Shown one piece after another: positions 1 through 9,167 of a DNA stretch of 64,000 nucleotides (the first letter of the stretch is position 1; every line of letters begins with the position of its first letter). The notes below the pieces were generated by a model. That model ran no database searches. It was not told the DNA's origin and worked only from the letters and a program-made list of their open reading frames with translations. The position numbers and the translations under genes were made by a program. Origin of the DNA: Fructobacillus tropaeoli (lineage in GTDB: Bacteria; Bacillota; Bacilli; Lactobacillales; Lactobacillaceae); assembly GCF_001047135.2 (NCBI RefSeq), contig NZ_DF968078.1, positions 241,009 through 305,008 on the forward strand, in the 5' to 3' direction.

Positions 1-1832
1 CTAGTGAAAAAGCCTAAAAGCTGTTTTTGGCGGTTGGCTTCAGCCTTTGCGATTCGTTGTTCTCGTGTTTCCTGTACTTTTCTCGTTACCGAATCTGTTT
101 CATCTTCTGCTACCTGACTTGATTCAGCTGCTAATTGCTCTTCTTGCAGTATTTCCTCGGCATCTAAAGCATTCTTTTGTTCATGCCTCATCTCATCATG
201 TTCTAACCTTAATCGTTCTTCTGCATCCGTTTCTGACTCCAAAGACTCTTCTTCATCAGCTTGATTTGACCCCAAGGACTCTCCTTCATCCGTTTGATCT
301 GACTCCAAAGACTCCGCTTCATCAGTTTGATCTGACTTCACTGACTCCTTTACATCCTTTGGTTCTGACCCCACAGACTCTTTTGAATCATTTTGTTCTG
401 CTTGCTCAGTTTCACCTTGATCCTCCTGGACCGTTTTTTCCTGAGTCGAATCGATTAATGGCAAACCATCTGGTGACTCTGATGGCTGGTCAACTACCTG
501 GCTTTGATTCACCGAAATTCCTAACTGGGATAATGCAGATTCTTGACTACCTTCTGTCAATGGTGGTAAGTCTCTAGGCACCAAAACCGGGCCTAATGGT
601 GGCAAAGGTTGGTCAGGCGCAACCCCTTGATTGGTACCAGTTGCTAACAGACTCTTTTCAGTAGCGATTCTCTCTTCGTTTTGCTGAATATCCGAATCAC
701 TATCTTGCTTTTCGTCAATCAACGAATCACTATTGACCTCACTACTCTGAATTTGACTTTTTTGATTTTGCCCGTCTTTTTTAAGCTGCTTTTCAGCCTC
801 ACGCTTTGCTCGAATCCGTTCAAGCTTTTCCTGCCGACTTTCTGGCCATTCAGGATAAGATAATTGTTGCAGCAGTTCTATCCGAGGGCGGATAACCTGA
901 ATGGGGCTAGAATTGTCCGCCAAAGAGTAATGAACCAGTAAGCTATCATCGGCACTCATTAATCCCTCAATTTTTTCTGGTAACGAAGACAAAAAAGCAG
1001 CTAAATCAGTTGAATAATGGTCGATTCCTGATGGCAAAATAAGCTGGTCGGGATTGGCAACAATTGCCTTCGCCCCCTTCACGGCCTGGCGGTATTGCAA
1101 TGCCACCATGGAAGAAACCAAACCATAGCCAACAAATTCAACGTCCTTAGCACGGGCTTCTTTTTTGGCTTGGCTGATTACTTTCAAGACTGCTTCATCA
1201 TAAAAATCTTGGCAATGAAGCAAATCCGTAGCAAGGTATAAGACCGCCTGGGGTGATTTTTTCACTGCTTGAATTGGATAACTTGTTTGGTGAAATTCTG
1301 GCTCTGCCAAGATTACTCGAAGGGTTTTACTAGCCAGCTGATTTGGCATAGCCAAATACGCCCCGAGGTATTCGGTTATCTGTTGGTCCTGGTCCATGAG
1401 CCAGCCATCAACTTTTTCAGCCATCGTGACCTCATAGAAAGTAAAGTCACCCGTTCCAGCTGACATCAAATCTAACCGATAATGACTATAAACTCTTGGC
1501 ACCTTTAAATCCAAAGAATTACTGTTTTGATACTGACTGCTAATAATTTGATCTTTTTCATCAAAAAATGTCCAGCTCAAATATGCGTGCATTCGCTTGG
1601 AATTTTGGACTCGACGAGTTGTCCGATAAGTACGACCTGGCTTCAATCGGGGTAAATCAGAAACAGACTTATCTCGATAGTAATTCGCTGCATCCGTCCA
1701 TGAAGCAATAACCTGACCAGAAGGTAAAAAATGATTCGTATAATGAACCTCATTTTCCTTAATGAAGTCAACAATTGCACCCTGTAACTCATGGAGGACT
1801 GTCTGTGGTTGCCAATAGATTTGATATTGCAT
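1..1832 (-). CDS. asp3: Accessory Sec protein Asp3, C-terminus cut by window edge
   Basis: Open reading frame on the minus strand with no stop through the left edge, so about 610 codons are visible and the 3' end is missing. Its ATG overlaps the asp2 stop (TAATG). Residues 1 to about 330 look like the Asp3 family, a partner of Asp1 and Asp2 in the SecA2/SecY2 export of serine-rich-repeat adhesins. The family is normally far shorter. Here a long acidic, Glu/Asp/Ser/Gln-rich tail follows. Around residues 485-545 (nt 200-380) there are about four copies of a 12-residue repeat of the type S-(D/N)-Q-(T/A)-D-E-x-E-S-L. The Asp3 call rests mainly on position after asp1-asp2; the tail could instead mark a fusion to another domain beyond the edge. 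Confidence 0.7.
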   Translation of the reverse strand, partial: MQYQIYWQPQTVLHELQGAIVDFIKENEVHYTNHFLPSGQVIASWTDAANYYRDKSVSDLPRLKPGRTYRTTRRVQNSKRMHAYLSWTFFDEKDQIISSQYQNSNSLDLKVPRVYSHYRLDLMSAGTGDFTFYEVTMAEKVDGWLMDQDQQITEYLGAYLAMPNQLASKTLRVILAEPEFHQTSYPIQAVKKSPQAVLYLATDLLHCQDFYDEAVLKVISQAKKEARAKDVEFVGYGLVSSMVALQYRQAVKGAKAIVANPDQLILPSGIDHYSTDLAAFLSSLPEKIEGLMSADDSLLVHYSLADNSSPIQVIRPRIELLQQLSYPEWPESRQEKLERIRAKREAEKQLKKDGQNQKSQIQSSEVNSDSLIDEKQDSDSDIQQNEERIATEKSLLATGTNQGVAPDQPLPPLGPVLVPRDLPPLTEGSQESALSQLGISVNQSQVVDQPSESPDGLPLIDSTQEKTVQEDQGETEQAEQNDSKESVGSEPKDVKESVKSDQTDEAESLESDQTDEGESLGSNQADEEESLESETDAEERLRLEHDEMRHEQKNALDAEEILQEEQLAAESSQVAEDETDSVTRKVQETREQRIAKAEANRQKQLLGFFT

Positions 1833-3370
1833 TAACGCCAGCCCTCCTGTTTAATTACTTTGGCCTGTCGGCTAATTTCTTTTTTCAAAAATTCGACCAT
1901 GGCATCTACCTGGTCCTCGTGATGGCCAGGCATTTGCTGACGATTAACGGTGACATTGTTATGGCGGAAATAATCCAATAACTTTGGTAATGATTCACCA
2001 TCATATTCGTCTTGAGTCATCGTAAAGAGTGAAACCTCGCCATTGCGCCAAGTCAATTGATTCAACGAATGCCACAATTTTTGATCTAAACGTTCGGTAT
2101 CAGATTGATCAAGCCGGCCGGTTAACAAATAGCGAACATCTAAAATCCAATCATGGTTAACGCCACTATGCGCAAAGTCCCCCTGGGCGGTGAAGGTTCC
2201 CAAATTGATAATTGGCTTAGCCAATACTAGATGGTCAGCAGCAACCTTACCAGCATAATACATCGCAGCGTAAGAACCCATTGAATATCCGGTTAAAATC
2301 AATTCATCGGCCGTTACTCGGGCCGTTTCTTGAGCACTCCTGATTTTTTCCGTGACTAAATCCTCGTATTCTTCATTACCGACCATAAAGGCTCCGCCTT
2401 GTGTTCTGGAATCCGTAAAGAGCAAGTATGGGTAGCCTAAATCAGACAAAGGTCCCATCATCTCAAATCCCTCAACATAAAGACGAGTGCCGACAAAGAG
2501 AACAACAAGTGGACCCTTTTTAGTACCTGGGTTAAAGTAGGAAAGGACTTCCTGCCCATCCTCGGTCATATCACGCCTTCCACCTGGTAAAAAATACCCT
2601 AGCCCGTGGCGAGACCGCCGTTGGTGCACATTATGCAGGTCCAAGGACCCTTTACCCTTCGCAAGTACAAGAATTTGATAGTCCTGATACGAGGCCGGCG
2701 CCTTAATCGCCGTCAACCGCTGCATTGCAGGCCCTTGAATCATCTGTAATTGCTGTAAATTACCATTGTGATAAAAAACAAAGCACAACGCTAATTCAGC
2801 ATCCCCAGTTTGTTCATAATCACAGTAAACAAGATTCTCTTGCCCTGGCTGATAGTCACCTGGAAAAGTTTTAAGCGTTCCAATTTGCTGGTAATCATCG
2901 CCAAAATCGCCGCTAATTGCGGTCGAAAATCGTCCCGACCGTGTGAGCTGCCAGTGATAATTTTTGACCGGCAAAAATTGCGTTTCAGAGAAACGAGTTG
3001 GAAAACCTGCTTGTCCCAAATACAAATCACGAAAAATTCGATTAGCCACCTCTTCTGGCTTTTTTTCATGAAAGTAAAAAGCACCACGATCATCTAAAGC
3101 CTGCTTCAACTCCCAATTGAAACCAACGGCATTTCCCAAATAAATAACTCGATAAGCTGGCCACTCCCTGATTTGACGTGCCAAAACGGTCGAATCAATC
3201 ACGGAATCGGTCAACAAAACATATGTATAAGCTAAAAATCTGGGATCTTGTTGCCGAGCCAACAAGAAAGGCAAGTCCAAGCTAGCAGTATAATGCCAGT
3301 CCAAATTTTCGTTTTGAACCTGTTCGGTCCAATCCATTTCTCCAATTTGTAAAATTGACATCTGGGCCAT
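1832..3370 (-). CDS. asp2: Accessory Sec protein Asp2 (acetyltransferase-like)
   Basis: 512 residues. Asp2 acts in the cytosol and at the membrane with Asp1 and Asp3: it O-acetylates GlcNAc on the serine-rich-repeat adhesin and is needed for its export through SecA2/SecY2. The alpha/beta-hydrolase nucleophile elbow GYSMGS is visible at about residues 361-366, putting the Ser near 363, where the family's catalytic Ser lies. A conserved GHHED near residue 488 fits the catalytic His. The ATG is preceded by a strong AAGGAGG at good spacing. It is 110 bp downstream of asp1 and overlaps asp3 by one base, so asp2-asp3 should be translationally coupled. Confidence 0.88.
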   Translation of the reverse strand: MAQMSILQIGEMDWTEQVQNENLDWHYTASLDLPFLLARQQDPRFLAYTYVLLTDSVIDSTVLARQIREWPAYRVIYLGNAVGFNWELKQALDDRGAFYFHEKKPEEVANRIFRDLYLGQAGFPTRFSETQFLPVKNYHWQLTRSGRFSTAISGDFGDDYQQIGTLKTFPGDYQPGQENLVYCDYEQTGDAELALCFVFYHNGNLQQLQMIQGPAMQRLTAIKAPASYQDYQILVLAKGKGSLDLHNVHQRRSRHGLGYFLPGGRRDMTEDGQEVLSYFNPGTKKGPLVVLFVGTRLYVEGFEMMGPLSDLGYPYLLFTDSRTQGGAFMVGNEEYEDLVTEKIRSAQETARVTADELILTGYSMGSYAAMYYAGKVAADHLVLAKPIINLGTFTAQGDFAHSGVNHDWILDVRYLLTGRLDQSDTERLDQKLWHSLNQLTWRNGEVSLFTMTQDEYDGESLPKLLDYFRHNNVTVNRQQMPGHHEDQVDAMVEFLKKEISRQAKVIKQEGWR

Positions 3371-3384
3371 CGCGGTCCTCCTTC

Positions 3385-3470
3385 AAAAGTTATTCAATAC
3401 TTAGTTGACCTTCATCGCTTCAACCAAGCTAGTCCCGTTCAACTCAATTACCTTCTGACAGATAACTTTT
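3385..3470. repeat. 9-bp inverted repeat between asp1 and asp2
   Basis: AAAAGTTAT at 3385-3393 and its exact complement ATAACTTTT at 3462-3470 bracket the 110-bp asp1-asp2 gap. In the transcript the downstream arm lies immediately upstream of the asp2 ribosome binding site (GAAGGAGG). A long-range stem could therefore affect asp2 translation. The arms are AT-rich and may be chance. Confidence 0.4.
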
Positions 3471-3480
3471 TTATTTAAAA

Positions 3481-4914
3481 TCAGCGTAACTCAAGCCGCC
3501 ACTTAGCAGCCAAAGCATCACTAGCATAATCTGATTGAACCTTTATCAAGGAATCCTGAACTTCCTGCCAATTTTGCTGATCAAAGAGCCAATTCAAACT
3601 AGTAACAATATCGCTCACACTTTGAATGTGCTTCATCTCTGGTGCCTGGTAAGCCGTTTGGGTTTTAGTCAGAGAAGGCAGGCCGTGCGCCAAAGCTTGC
3701 GCCTGAAGTGACAAATCGACCTCATCGGCCAAATCAATAACGACCGATGCGGTTTGCAGATACTCCTGCCGCTTTTTAGGCGCCTGCCAATCAAGTAGAA
3801 CAAACTGGGCAGGTAAAGTCTCTAATCGTTCGAAAGGCAACGTTTGGCTCTGCGCCAATTGACCTAATTTTTCGGTTAACAATTGCTGAAAGCCAACTTG
3901 CCACATGTCATTTTCAACAATAATTACCAAATCTTCATGCTCAATTGCCAAGTCGAAAAGTGTGGTAAAGATATGGTTGGCATAATCAACTGAAAGCGAA
4001 CCCAAGCGCCAGTAGCAAACAAAGTGCTTCTTCGGTACAGCATTCTTAGTCGCCAAATCAACCGCAAAGGGACCCAGTACAATTGGTTGGTGGGCTAGGT
4101 TGAAAGCTGATGAAAGTGGCACTTGCCCCGTTACAGTCTGGAAAGATAAAAGATCATTTGGGCCTAATTCCTGACTAATTTCAGCCCCATAAAAGGGATA
4201 GTCCAAGACTAGGACTCGCTTATCTCCTTGAATTTGCTGGGCAATTGCTAGGTTTTTTACCGAAGGTTCTACCAGAAGCGTTTGATCTGAAAGCGATTGA
4301 ATATGTAAAACCACCAGGTGTTCAATCAGGGCGCCCATCTCAGCAAAAGTTTGCTCAGAACCATCCGGTAACAGCGCCTGAACCTGACCAGTCTGACAGT
4401 TTTCAGTTGCAACCACCGCGCCGCTTTGACTAAGATAGTCAATCGTCTTCAATGATTCCTCTTGGTAAGTCAATACTCGCGAAACAAAACCCCGATCATC
4501 AATCGTGAGTTGTTGCGCCACTTGACCGTTTTGAAGCAAATCAATTCGATCAATCAAATCTGCTTTGGGATAAGTAAAATAAATTGTCGCATAGTGGGCT
4601 AAATCGACCAAGACCACAATTCGATCGTACATACGAACAAATTCAGCATTCTTTGGCCAAGTAAAATCAGTTAAATCAAGTGGCTGACGATCCTTTTGTG
4701 TCACTTGTTGCAGCTCGTCATAGGCAGACCAATACTGAATGGCTTCAATCTGAGCCTGACCAAGCCAGGTCCTCAACCGTGGCAAGTAATTGGCAAAAAT
4801 AACCGTCACCTGGTCTTCGGCACGCAAAAAGAGCTTGGTCAAAGCCAGACTACTATCAACCTCGTTTTTTGAGTTCGAATTTTCTTGCCAGGTTGGCAAT
4901 AAGGATATGTTCAA
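3481..4914 (-). CDS. asp1: Accessory Sec protein Asp1
   Basis: 477 residues, somewhat shorter than the roughly 520 usual for Asp1. Asp1 has a glycosyltransferase-like (GT-B) fold without known transferase activity and works with Asp2 and Asp3 as chaperone and carrier of the glycosylated adhesin to SecA2. Support: the opening with a PxW motif (LLPTWQ), an internal GT-like C-terminal half, and position directly after gtfA-gtfB and before asp2. It starts 21 bp after gtfB. The 110-bp gap to asp2 is unusual in an otherwise tightly packed operon. Sequence similarity within Asp1 is low, so the call leans on context. Confidence 0.78.
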   Translation of the reverse strand: MNISLLPTWQENSNSKNEVDSSLALTKLFLRAEDQVTVIFANYLPRLRTWLGQAQIEAIQYWSAYDELQQVTQKDRQPLDLTDFTWPKNAEFVRMYDRIVVLVDLAHYATIYFTYPKADLIDRIDLLQNGQVAQQLTIDDRGFVSRVLTYQEESLKTIDYLSQSGAVVATENCQTGQVQALLPDGSEQTFAEMGALIEHLVVLHIQSLSDQTLLVEPSVKNLAIAQQIQGDKRVLVLDYPFYGAEISQELGPNDLLSFQTVTGQVPLSSAFNLAHQPIVLGPFAVDLATKNAVPKKHFVCYWRLGSLSVDYANHIFTTLFDLAIEHEDLVIIVENDMWQVGFQQLLTEKLGQLAQSQTLPFERLETLPAQFVLLDWQAPKKRQEYLQTASVVIDLADEVDLSLQAQALAHGLPSLTKTQTAYQAPEMKHIQSVSDIVTSLNWLFDQQNWQEVQDSLIKVQSDYASDALAAKWRLELR

Positions 4915-4935
4915 GGCTTCTCTCCTTTATCAACC

Positions 4936-5769
4936 TTAAGCTAACAGTTCAACCTTATCTAAGGGTAGGCCTGCCTTCTTTAGTTTTTCTCGGTCAATTT
5001 CTGCCACCAATACACGGCTAACAGCATGATTTTGATTCGTTAGGACCATGACTAAATCAGGCCAGACATTCCCCTGGTCATCCAAAACACCCTCTGGGAG
5101 GGCCAAAGTGGTCCCAGTAGGTGCCAAAACCAAACAACGGTCGACTGTACTAATGTGGACATCGCAGCGTCCCTGCTTTTCCATCACATGTTTCAAGTAG
5201 TTCTCTGCAGAGTCATAATGACGCTGATTTTTATCGATGACAAAGTTACGCATCCCTTGAAAATAAAAGTCTTGGCACACCATCTGATCAAAGCCAACGT
5301 AAAAATCAGATTGGAGCAGTTGACCGTTACTGAAATATTGTTTGGCAAACAAACGACCATTGCGTTGGTAAATATCTTTGCGGTCCACTTGACCGCCTTC
5401 ATTTTGCCAAGTCACTGCCTGCACGAGGCGGTTGGAATTAGCAAACCAGCGTACGTCAGCCACCAAGTGACCCGCCACGGAAATACTCTTCGTCCAGTCC
5501 TTATTGACGACCAATTGACCCTGGTTAGGAACTTTTAAATCATAAAACCAGACTCCCTCACCATCTGCTTGATCGGCCAGATAACTTTGGCTACAAAGAT
5601 CAAAAACTTGGTGTGACTCCAAGCCAAGATCACGGGCGATTTGAACAGCATCTTCATGAGGGGTTGCTAGCCAAAGTTCATCCAATTCACCAGTTAGCAC
5701 CTGATTAATTTGCCAAGCAACCGCCTGCTGGTTTCGTTCATCAAAACTATTAATTAATGCAACTTTCAT
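4936..5769 (-). CDS. gtfB: Short GtfB-like glycosylation chaperone
   Basis: 277 residues, against about 440 in streptococcal GtfB. GtfB is the non-catalytic partner of GtfA; the complex adds the first GlcNAc to serine-rich-repeat adhesins in the cytosol. The N-terminal Rossmann-like half-domain and the extended beta-meander (DUF1975-type) are recognisable, the latter around residues 130-165 with the pattern DIYQRNGRLFAKQYFSNG followed by SDFY. The usual second Rossmann domain is missing; the protein ends cleanly in ELLA and asp1 starts 21 bp later. Its start overlaps the gtfA stop by 4 bases, so the pair is coupled. Substrate binding, which needs both halves in known GtfB, may differ. Confidence 0.75.
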   Translation of the reverse strand: MKVALINSFDERNQQAVAWQINQVLTGELDELWLATPHEDAVQIARDLGLESHQVFDLCSQSYLADQADGEGVWFYDLKVPNQGQLVVNKDWTKSISVAGHLVADVRWFANSNRLVQAVTWQNEGGQVDRKDIYQRNGRLFAKQYFSNGQLLQSDFYVGFDQMVCQDFYFQGMRNFVIDKNQRHYDSAENYLKHVMEKQGRCDVHISTVDRCLVLAPTGTTLALPEGVLDDQGNVWPDLVMVLTNQNHAVSRVLVAEIDREKLKKAGLPLDKVELLA

Positions 5770-7217
5770 GATAGTTCATCCTCCAGTTGTGCCCATTTTT
5801 CAGCAACATTTTCTGTCAAAAATGGCCGGCAAGAAGCGATTGCACCAGCCGAAAGCCGATCATAGTCCTGGAAACAAGACAAAATGGCATCCGCAAGCTG
5901 GGCCACATTGTTTTTCCGGTCAGCATCGGTTGTCAAAAAATCAGCCAAATAACCATTTTTCCCAGGATGAATCAATTCCTTGGCGCCAAAGTTATTCGCA
6001 TAACTAGCGACTGGTAGCCCCTGGCTCAAGGCTTCCAGATAAGTCAAGCCAAATCCTTCCGAGTATGATGCGGAAACAAAAACATCATGACGTTGCAAAT
6101 CCTTGGTCACATGCTGAGACAAACCAGCTAAGACAACTCGATTGGTCAAACCAAGCTCCTTAATTTGCTTGGCTAATTTTTGATCCTCTGCTCCGGCGCC
6201 ATAGATGGTCAAATTAACGTCATGACCACGCTCCACCAGAACTTGAACAGCGTCAATAATTTGATCAATGTGCTTTTCTTCGTGCAAACGAGAGGCTGTT
6301 ACCAAATTTAATTTTTGATTTTTTCTAGTCTTTGCTTGGCCAAGCTTTGTGACCCCACCAACAGGAATGGCATAGATCTTATTAAGGTTTTTCTCTGCCG
6401 TATAACCTTGCAAATCAGCCTTTAGACCCGCTTTTTGTGCCTTGGTTGCCACAACAACCGCATCATACTGGTCTAAATGATCCAGTGTGTACTGATAAAA
6501 ATTATTAAAAAGAATGTGCCCGTTCTCTTCGCTCACCTTATGGTTCGCATGGACCATACCAACAATTTTCTGCTTAGAACCTGCTGCCTTTTGTCGAACC
6601 AAAGTTTCATCGTAGAACGTTCCCCTGTCAACAAAGTACGTATTTTGTCCAAAATGTGCTGCCAGTTGATCTAAGAAAAAGGCCACTAACTCATCAAAGG
6701 TCAAGAAATAGTAATTTTCCCCCAAGAAATTAGTCAGATGAATGTCCTGCATGATTTTTTCACCTGGACCCTGTCGATATGACCACTCAACCTGATGTGC
6801 GCCCTTCGTCAAGGAAACGTGGGCATCATCAACGATATAGATATTTTTTTCTGTATTAAAAATCTTATCGCGTAAACGGCGAATTTGGTAATTACCAGAA
6901 CTCTGCGTCGTAATAATTCGCTGCGTATCGGTTTGATCAATTAAAATCTTTTCATGGCTGTTTTGCACTTCGTCTGCAGGCAAGCCATTATCCAAGTAAT
7001 CCAAAGGGTCAGCGGCTAACAAAAAATCATAAAGGCCAATAACCTGATTTTCCGGCAAATGCCACTCACGCATATGAATATGCAAATCCTGGAGTAAATC
7101 AGTAAAGACAATTTTGAATGGTAATTGTCGATCTAAGAAGCATTGAGCTCGATAAAACTGAGCATGTTCGACACCCGAATTTCCGTGACCCATACCTTGG
7201 TTAAGAAAAAAATTCAT
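5766..7217 (-). CDS. gtfA: Accessory Sec O-GlcNAc transferase GtfA
   Basis: About 483 residues from the ATG at 7217; an in-frame GTG two codons upstream (7223) is possible but unlikely. GtfA uses UDP-GlcNAc to modify Ser/Thr of the serine-rich-repeat adhesin. The N-terminus (NQGMGHGNSGVEHAQFYRAQ) matches the family's start with the GVE-A-YR pattern. The retaining GT-B signature EGFGLTYLE, an E-x7-E motif, lies near residue 400. It is the first gene of the locus, reversed in order from streptococci, where gtfA-gtfB follow secA2. A TATAAG sits only 5 bases before the ATG, without a convincing -35 box. Confidence 0.9.
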   Translation of the reverse strand: MNFFLNQGMGHGNSGVEHAQFYRAQCFLDRQLPFKIVFTDLLQDLHIHMREWHLPENQVIGLYDFLLAADPLDYLDNGLPADEVQNSHEKILIDQTDTQRIITTQSSGNYQIRRLRDKIFNTEKNIYIVDDAHVSLTKGAHQVEWSYRQGPGEKIMQDIHLTNFLGENYYFLTFDELVAFFLDQLAAHFGQNTYFVDRGTFYDETLVRQKAAGSKQKIVGMVHANHKVSEENGHILFNNFYQYTLDHLDQYDAVVVATKAQKAGLKADLQGYTAEKNLNKIYAIPVGGVTKLGQAKTRKNQKLNLVTASRLHEEKHIDQIIDAVQVLVERGHDVNLTIYGAGAEDQKLAKQIKELGLTNRVVLAGLSQHVTKDLQRHDVFVSASYSEGFGLTYLEALSQGLPVASYANNFGAKELIHPGKNGYLADFLTTDADRKNNVAQLADAILSCFQDYDRLSAGAIASCRPFLTENVAEKWAQLEDELS

Positions 7218-7268
7218 AAACACTTATACCGCTTTCATTCAGATTTTTGTTGAAATAATGGCAAGAAA

Positions 7269-7294
7269 GGGCTAACCAAGGACTCGGTTACCCC
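7269..7294 (-). terminator. Terminator after pta
   Basis: Minus-strand stem GGGGTAACC/GGTTAGCCC (one G-G mismatch) followed by CTTTCTTG. It ends the pta transcript and separates it from gtfA. Confidence 0.65.
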
Positions 7295-7307
7295 TTTAAA
7301 ACGATGA

Positions 7308-8297
7308 TTAACGCTGTGCCAAAGCTTGAGCTGCTGTGATAATGGCTACCTTGACCACGTCATCCTTGGAAGCACCTCTGGAAAGGTCCGAAACTGGCTT
7401 GGCCAGTCCTTGCAAGATTGGGCCAATCGCCTCAAATCCGCCCAAACGTTGGGCAATCTTATAACCGATATTGCCTGCCTCCAAGCTTGGAAAGACAAAG
7501 ACGTTCGCCTGACCAGCCACCGTCGAGCCGGGTGCCTTGGCATTGGCCACCTTTTCAACAACGGCTGCGTCAAATTGCAAATCGCCATCAATTTGGTCAG
7601 CTAATTCTGGTGCCAATTCCTTGGCTAATTTTGTAGCTTCCTGCACCTTTTCAACTTGGTCGCCCTTTGCTGAACCCTTTGTTGAAAACGAAAGCATGGC
7701 CACCTTTGGATCGATACCAAAAATTTTAGCAGTACGAGCTGATTGAACAGCGATTTGAGCCATCGTTTCGGCATCAATCTCGATGTTAATCGCACAGTCA
7801 GCAAAGACGAAACGCTGGTCGCCCTTCTGCATAATAAAGGCACCAGAAATTCGGCGGGAACCAGGCGCTGTCTTAATTAATTGGAGAGCCGGACGAACCG
7901 TATCACCAGTTGGATGCACTGCTCCAGAAACCATCCCCTCAGCGGCACCCATTTGGACAAGCATCGTGCCAAAGTAGTTTTCATCTTGAAGCCATTTTTC
8001 AGCTGTTTTTTCGTCTGTTTTACCCTTACGACGCTCAACTAGGGCCTGAATCATCTTGACGCGTTGATCTGTTGGAACGGTTTTGATATCAACAATTTCA
8101 ACCTGATTTAAACTCAATTGAAGCTTCTTTGAAAGGGCAACAATCGTCTCTTTTTCGCCCAAAACAATTGGGCTGACCAAGTCCTCTTGGGCCAACTCAA
8201 CAGCGGCTGTCAAAACCCGTTCATCCGTTCCCTCAGGAAAGACAAGGCGGATTTTTTGACCCTTAATTTCTGTTTTAAACTGATCGAAAAGTGACAT
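7308..8297 (-). CDS. pta: Phosphate acetyltransferase
   Basis: 329 residues, the usual length of the short Pta/EutD class. Interconverts acetyl-CoA and acetyl phosphate. In heterofermentative lactic acid bacteria it links acetyl phosphate from phosphoketolase to ethanol or acetate formation. Visible features are the N-terminal VFPEGTDERVL segment, the MVSGAVHPTGDTVRPALQ motif near residues 120-140, and the C-terminal glycine-rich PSLEAGNIGYK stretch. Monocistronic: ung lies 88 bp upstream and a terminator follows. An AGGGAGC ribosome site precedes the ATG. Confidence 0.95.
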   Translation of the reverse strand: MSLFDQFKTEIKGQKIRLVFPEGTDERVLTAAVELAQEDLVSPIVLGEKETIVALSKKLQLSLNQVEIVDIKTVPTDQRVKMIQALVERRKGKTDEKTAEKWLQDENYFGTMLVQMGAAEGMVSGAVHPTGDTVRPALQLIKTAPGSRRISGAFIMQKGDQRFVFADCAINIEIDAETMAQIAVQSARTAKIFGIDPKVAMLSFSTKGSAKGDQVEKVQEATKLAKELAPELADQIDGDLQFDAAVVEKVANAKAPGSTVAGQANVFVFPSLEAGNIGYKIAQRLGGFEAIGPILQGLAKPVSDLSRGASKDDVVKVAIITAAQALAQR

Positions 8298-8385
8298 ATT
8301 TGCGCTCCCTTTTTACTCGTTAGTCTTTTCTAAAGTATACCAAAGTTTCTTTCTTTTATTAGCCCTTTACGGTCAAATTTCAAAC

Positions 8386-9063
8386 TTATTTCAACCAGTT
8401 AACAGGGACTTCTTGGTGCCTTTCTAAAAAGGCATTGGCCTTCGAAAATGGTTTAGAACCAAAGAAGCCTCGATAAGCGGCCAATGGGCTTGGGTGTGGC
8501 GCCATTAAAATCAGATGCCTTTCAGTATCGATTAGCCGCGCCTTTTGCTGGGCCGGCTTCCCCCACAAAATGAAAACCTTTGGCCGTTGATCAGCGCTAG
8601 CCGCCTTAATCGCTGCATCTGAGAGTTCTTCCCAGCCTTGTTTTTGGTGGCTATTAGCTTGACCAGCAGCAACCGTAAAAACCGTATTTAACAGCAAGAC
8701 ACCCTGGCTTGCCCATGTCGTTAAGTCATGACTGGATCGGACGTTGCCAGTATCGCTGACTAGCTCCTTTAAAATATTGCGCAGTGATGGCGGAGCTGGT
8801 AGAAAATCAGGCACCGAAAAGGCCAGGCCTTGGGCCTGATTTTCGCCATGATAAGGATCTTGACCTAGAATAACTACTTTCGTTTGCGCTAACGGCGTTT
8901 TCTCAAAAGCCAGAAAAACGTTTTCACGCTTGGGGTAAACTGGTTTTTGGGGATCTTGATAAACTTCGTTTAAAAATGATTCGGCCTGCTGTTGATAGCC
9001 TGCGGGCAAAAGAGGTGCTAAAGCCTGATCCCAGTCAGCTTTGGTCAAAGAAAAATCAGCCAT
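8386..9063 (-). CDS. ung: Uracil-DNA glycosylase
   Basis: 225 residues, full family-1 length. Removes uracil from DNA to start base excision repair. The water-activating loop GQDPYHG lies near residues 65-71, the uracil-binding LLLNTVFTV near 120, and the Leu-intercalation motif [13 protein letters not shown] near 185. TAGGAG precedes the ATG. Divergent from the methyltransferase-like gene, with a 104-bp shared promoter region. Confidence 0.96.
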   Translation of the reverse strand: MADFSLTKADWDQALAPLLPAGYQQQAESFLNEVYQDPQKPVYPKRENVFLAFEKTPLAQTKVVILGQDPYHGENQAQGLAFSVPDFLPAPPSLRNILKELVSDTGNVRSSHDLTTWASQGVLLLNTVFTVAAGQANSHQKQGWEELSDAAIKAASADQRPKVFILWGKPAQQKARLIDTERHLILMAPHPSPLAAYRGFFGSKPFSKANAFLERHQEVPVNWLK

Positions 9064-9167
9064 GGTGTATACTACTCCTAATAAGACATTTCACTAACAC
9101 TGTACCAAAGAAAAACACAAGAGAAAACGCCGCCAGACACGTTTTTACCCAATCTTAAGGGCTCTTT
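9064..9167. promoter_or_regulatory. Divergent promoter region ung / methyltransferase-like gene
   Basis: The only intergenic space between two divergent genes, so both promoters must lie here or overlap the coding ends. I could not assign clear -35/-10 pairs. Confidence 0.45.

Noticed and set aside
47-577. Plus-strand open frame of 176 codons, Leu/Pro/His-rich
   Set aside because: It lies antisense to the acidic repeat tail of asp3; its repeats are the mirror of those repeats, and it has no ribosome binding site.
5155-5538. Plus-strand open frame of 127 codons opposite gtfB
   Set aside because: Antisense to a gene with clear family features, no ribosome binding site, and composition typical of a shadow frame.
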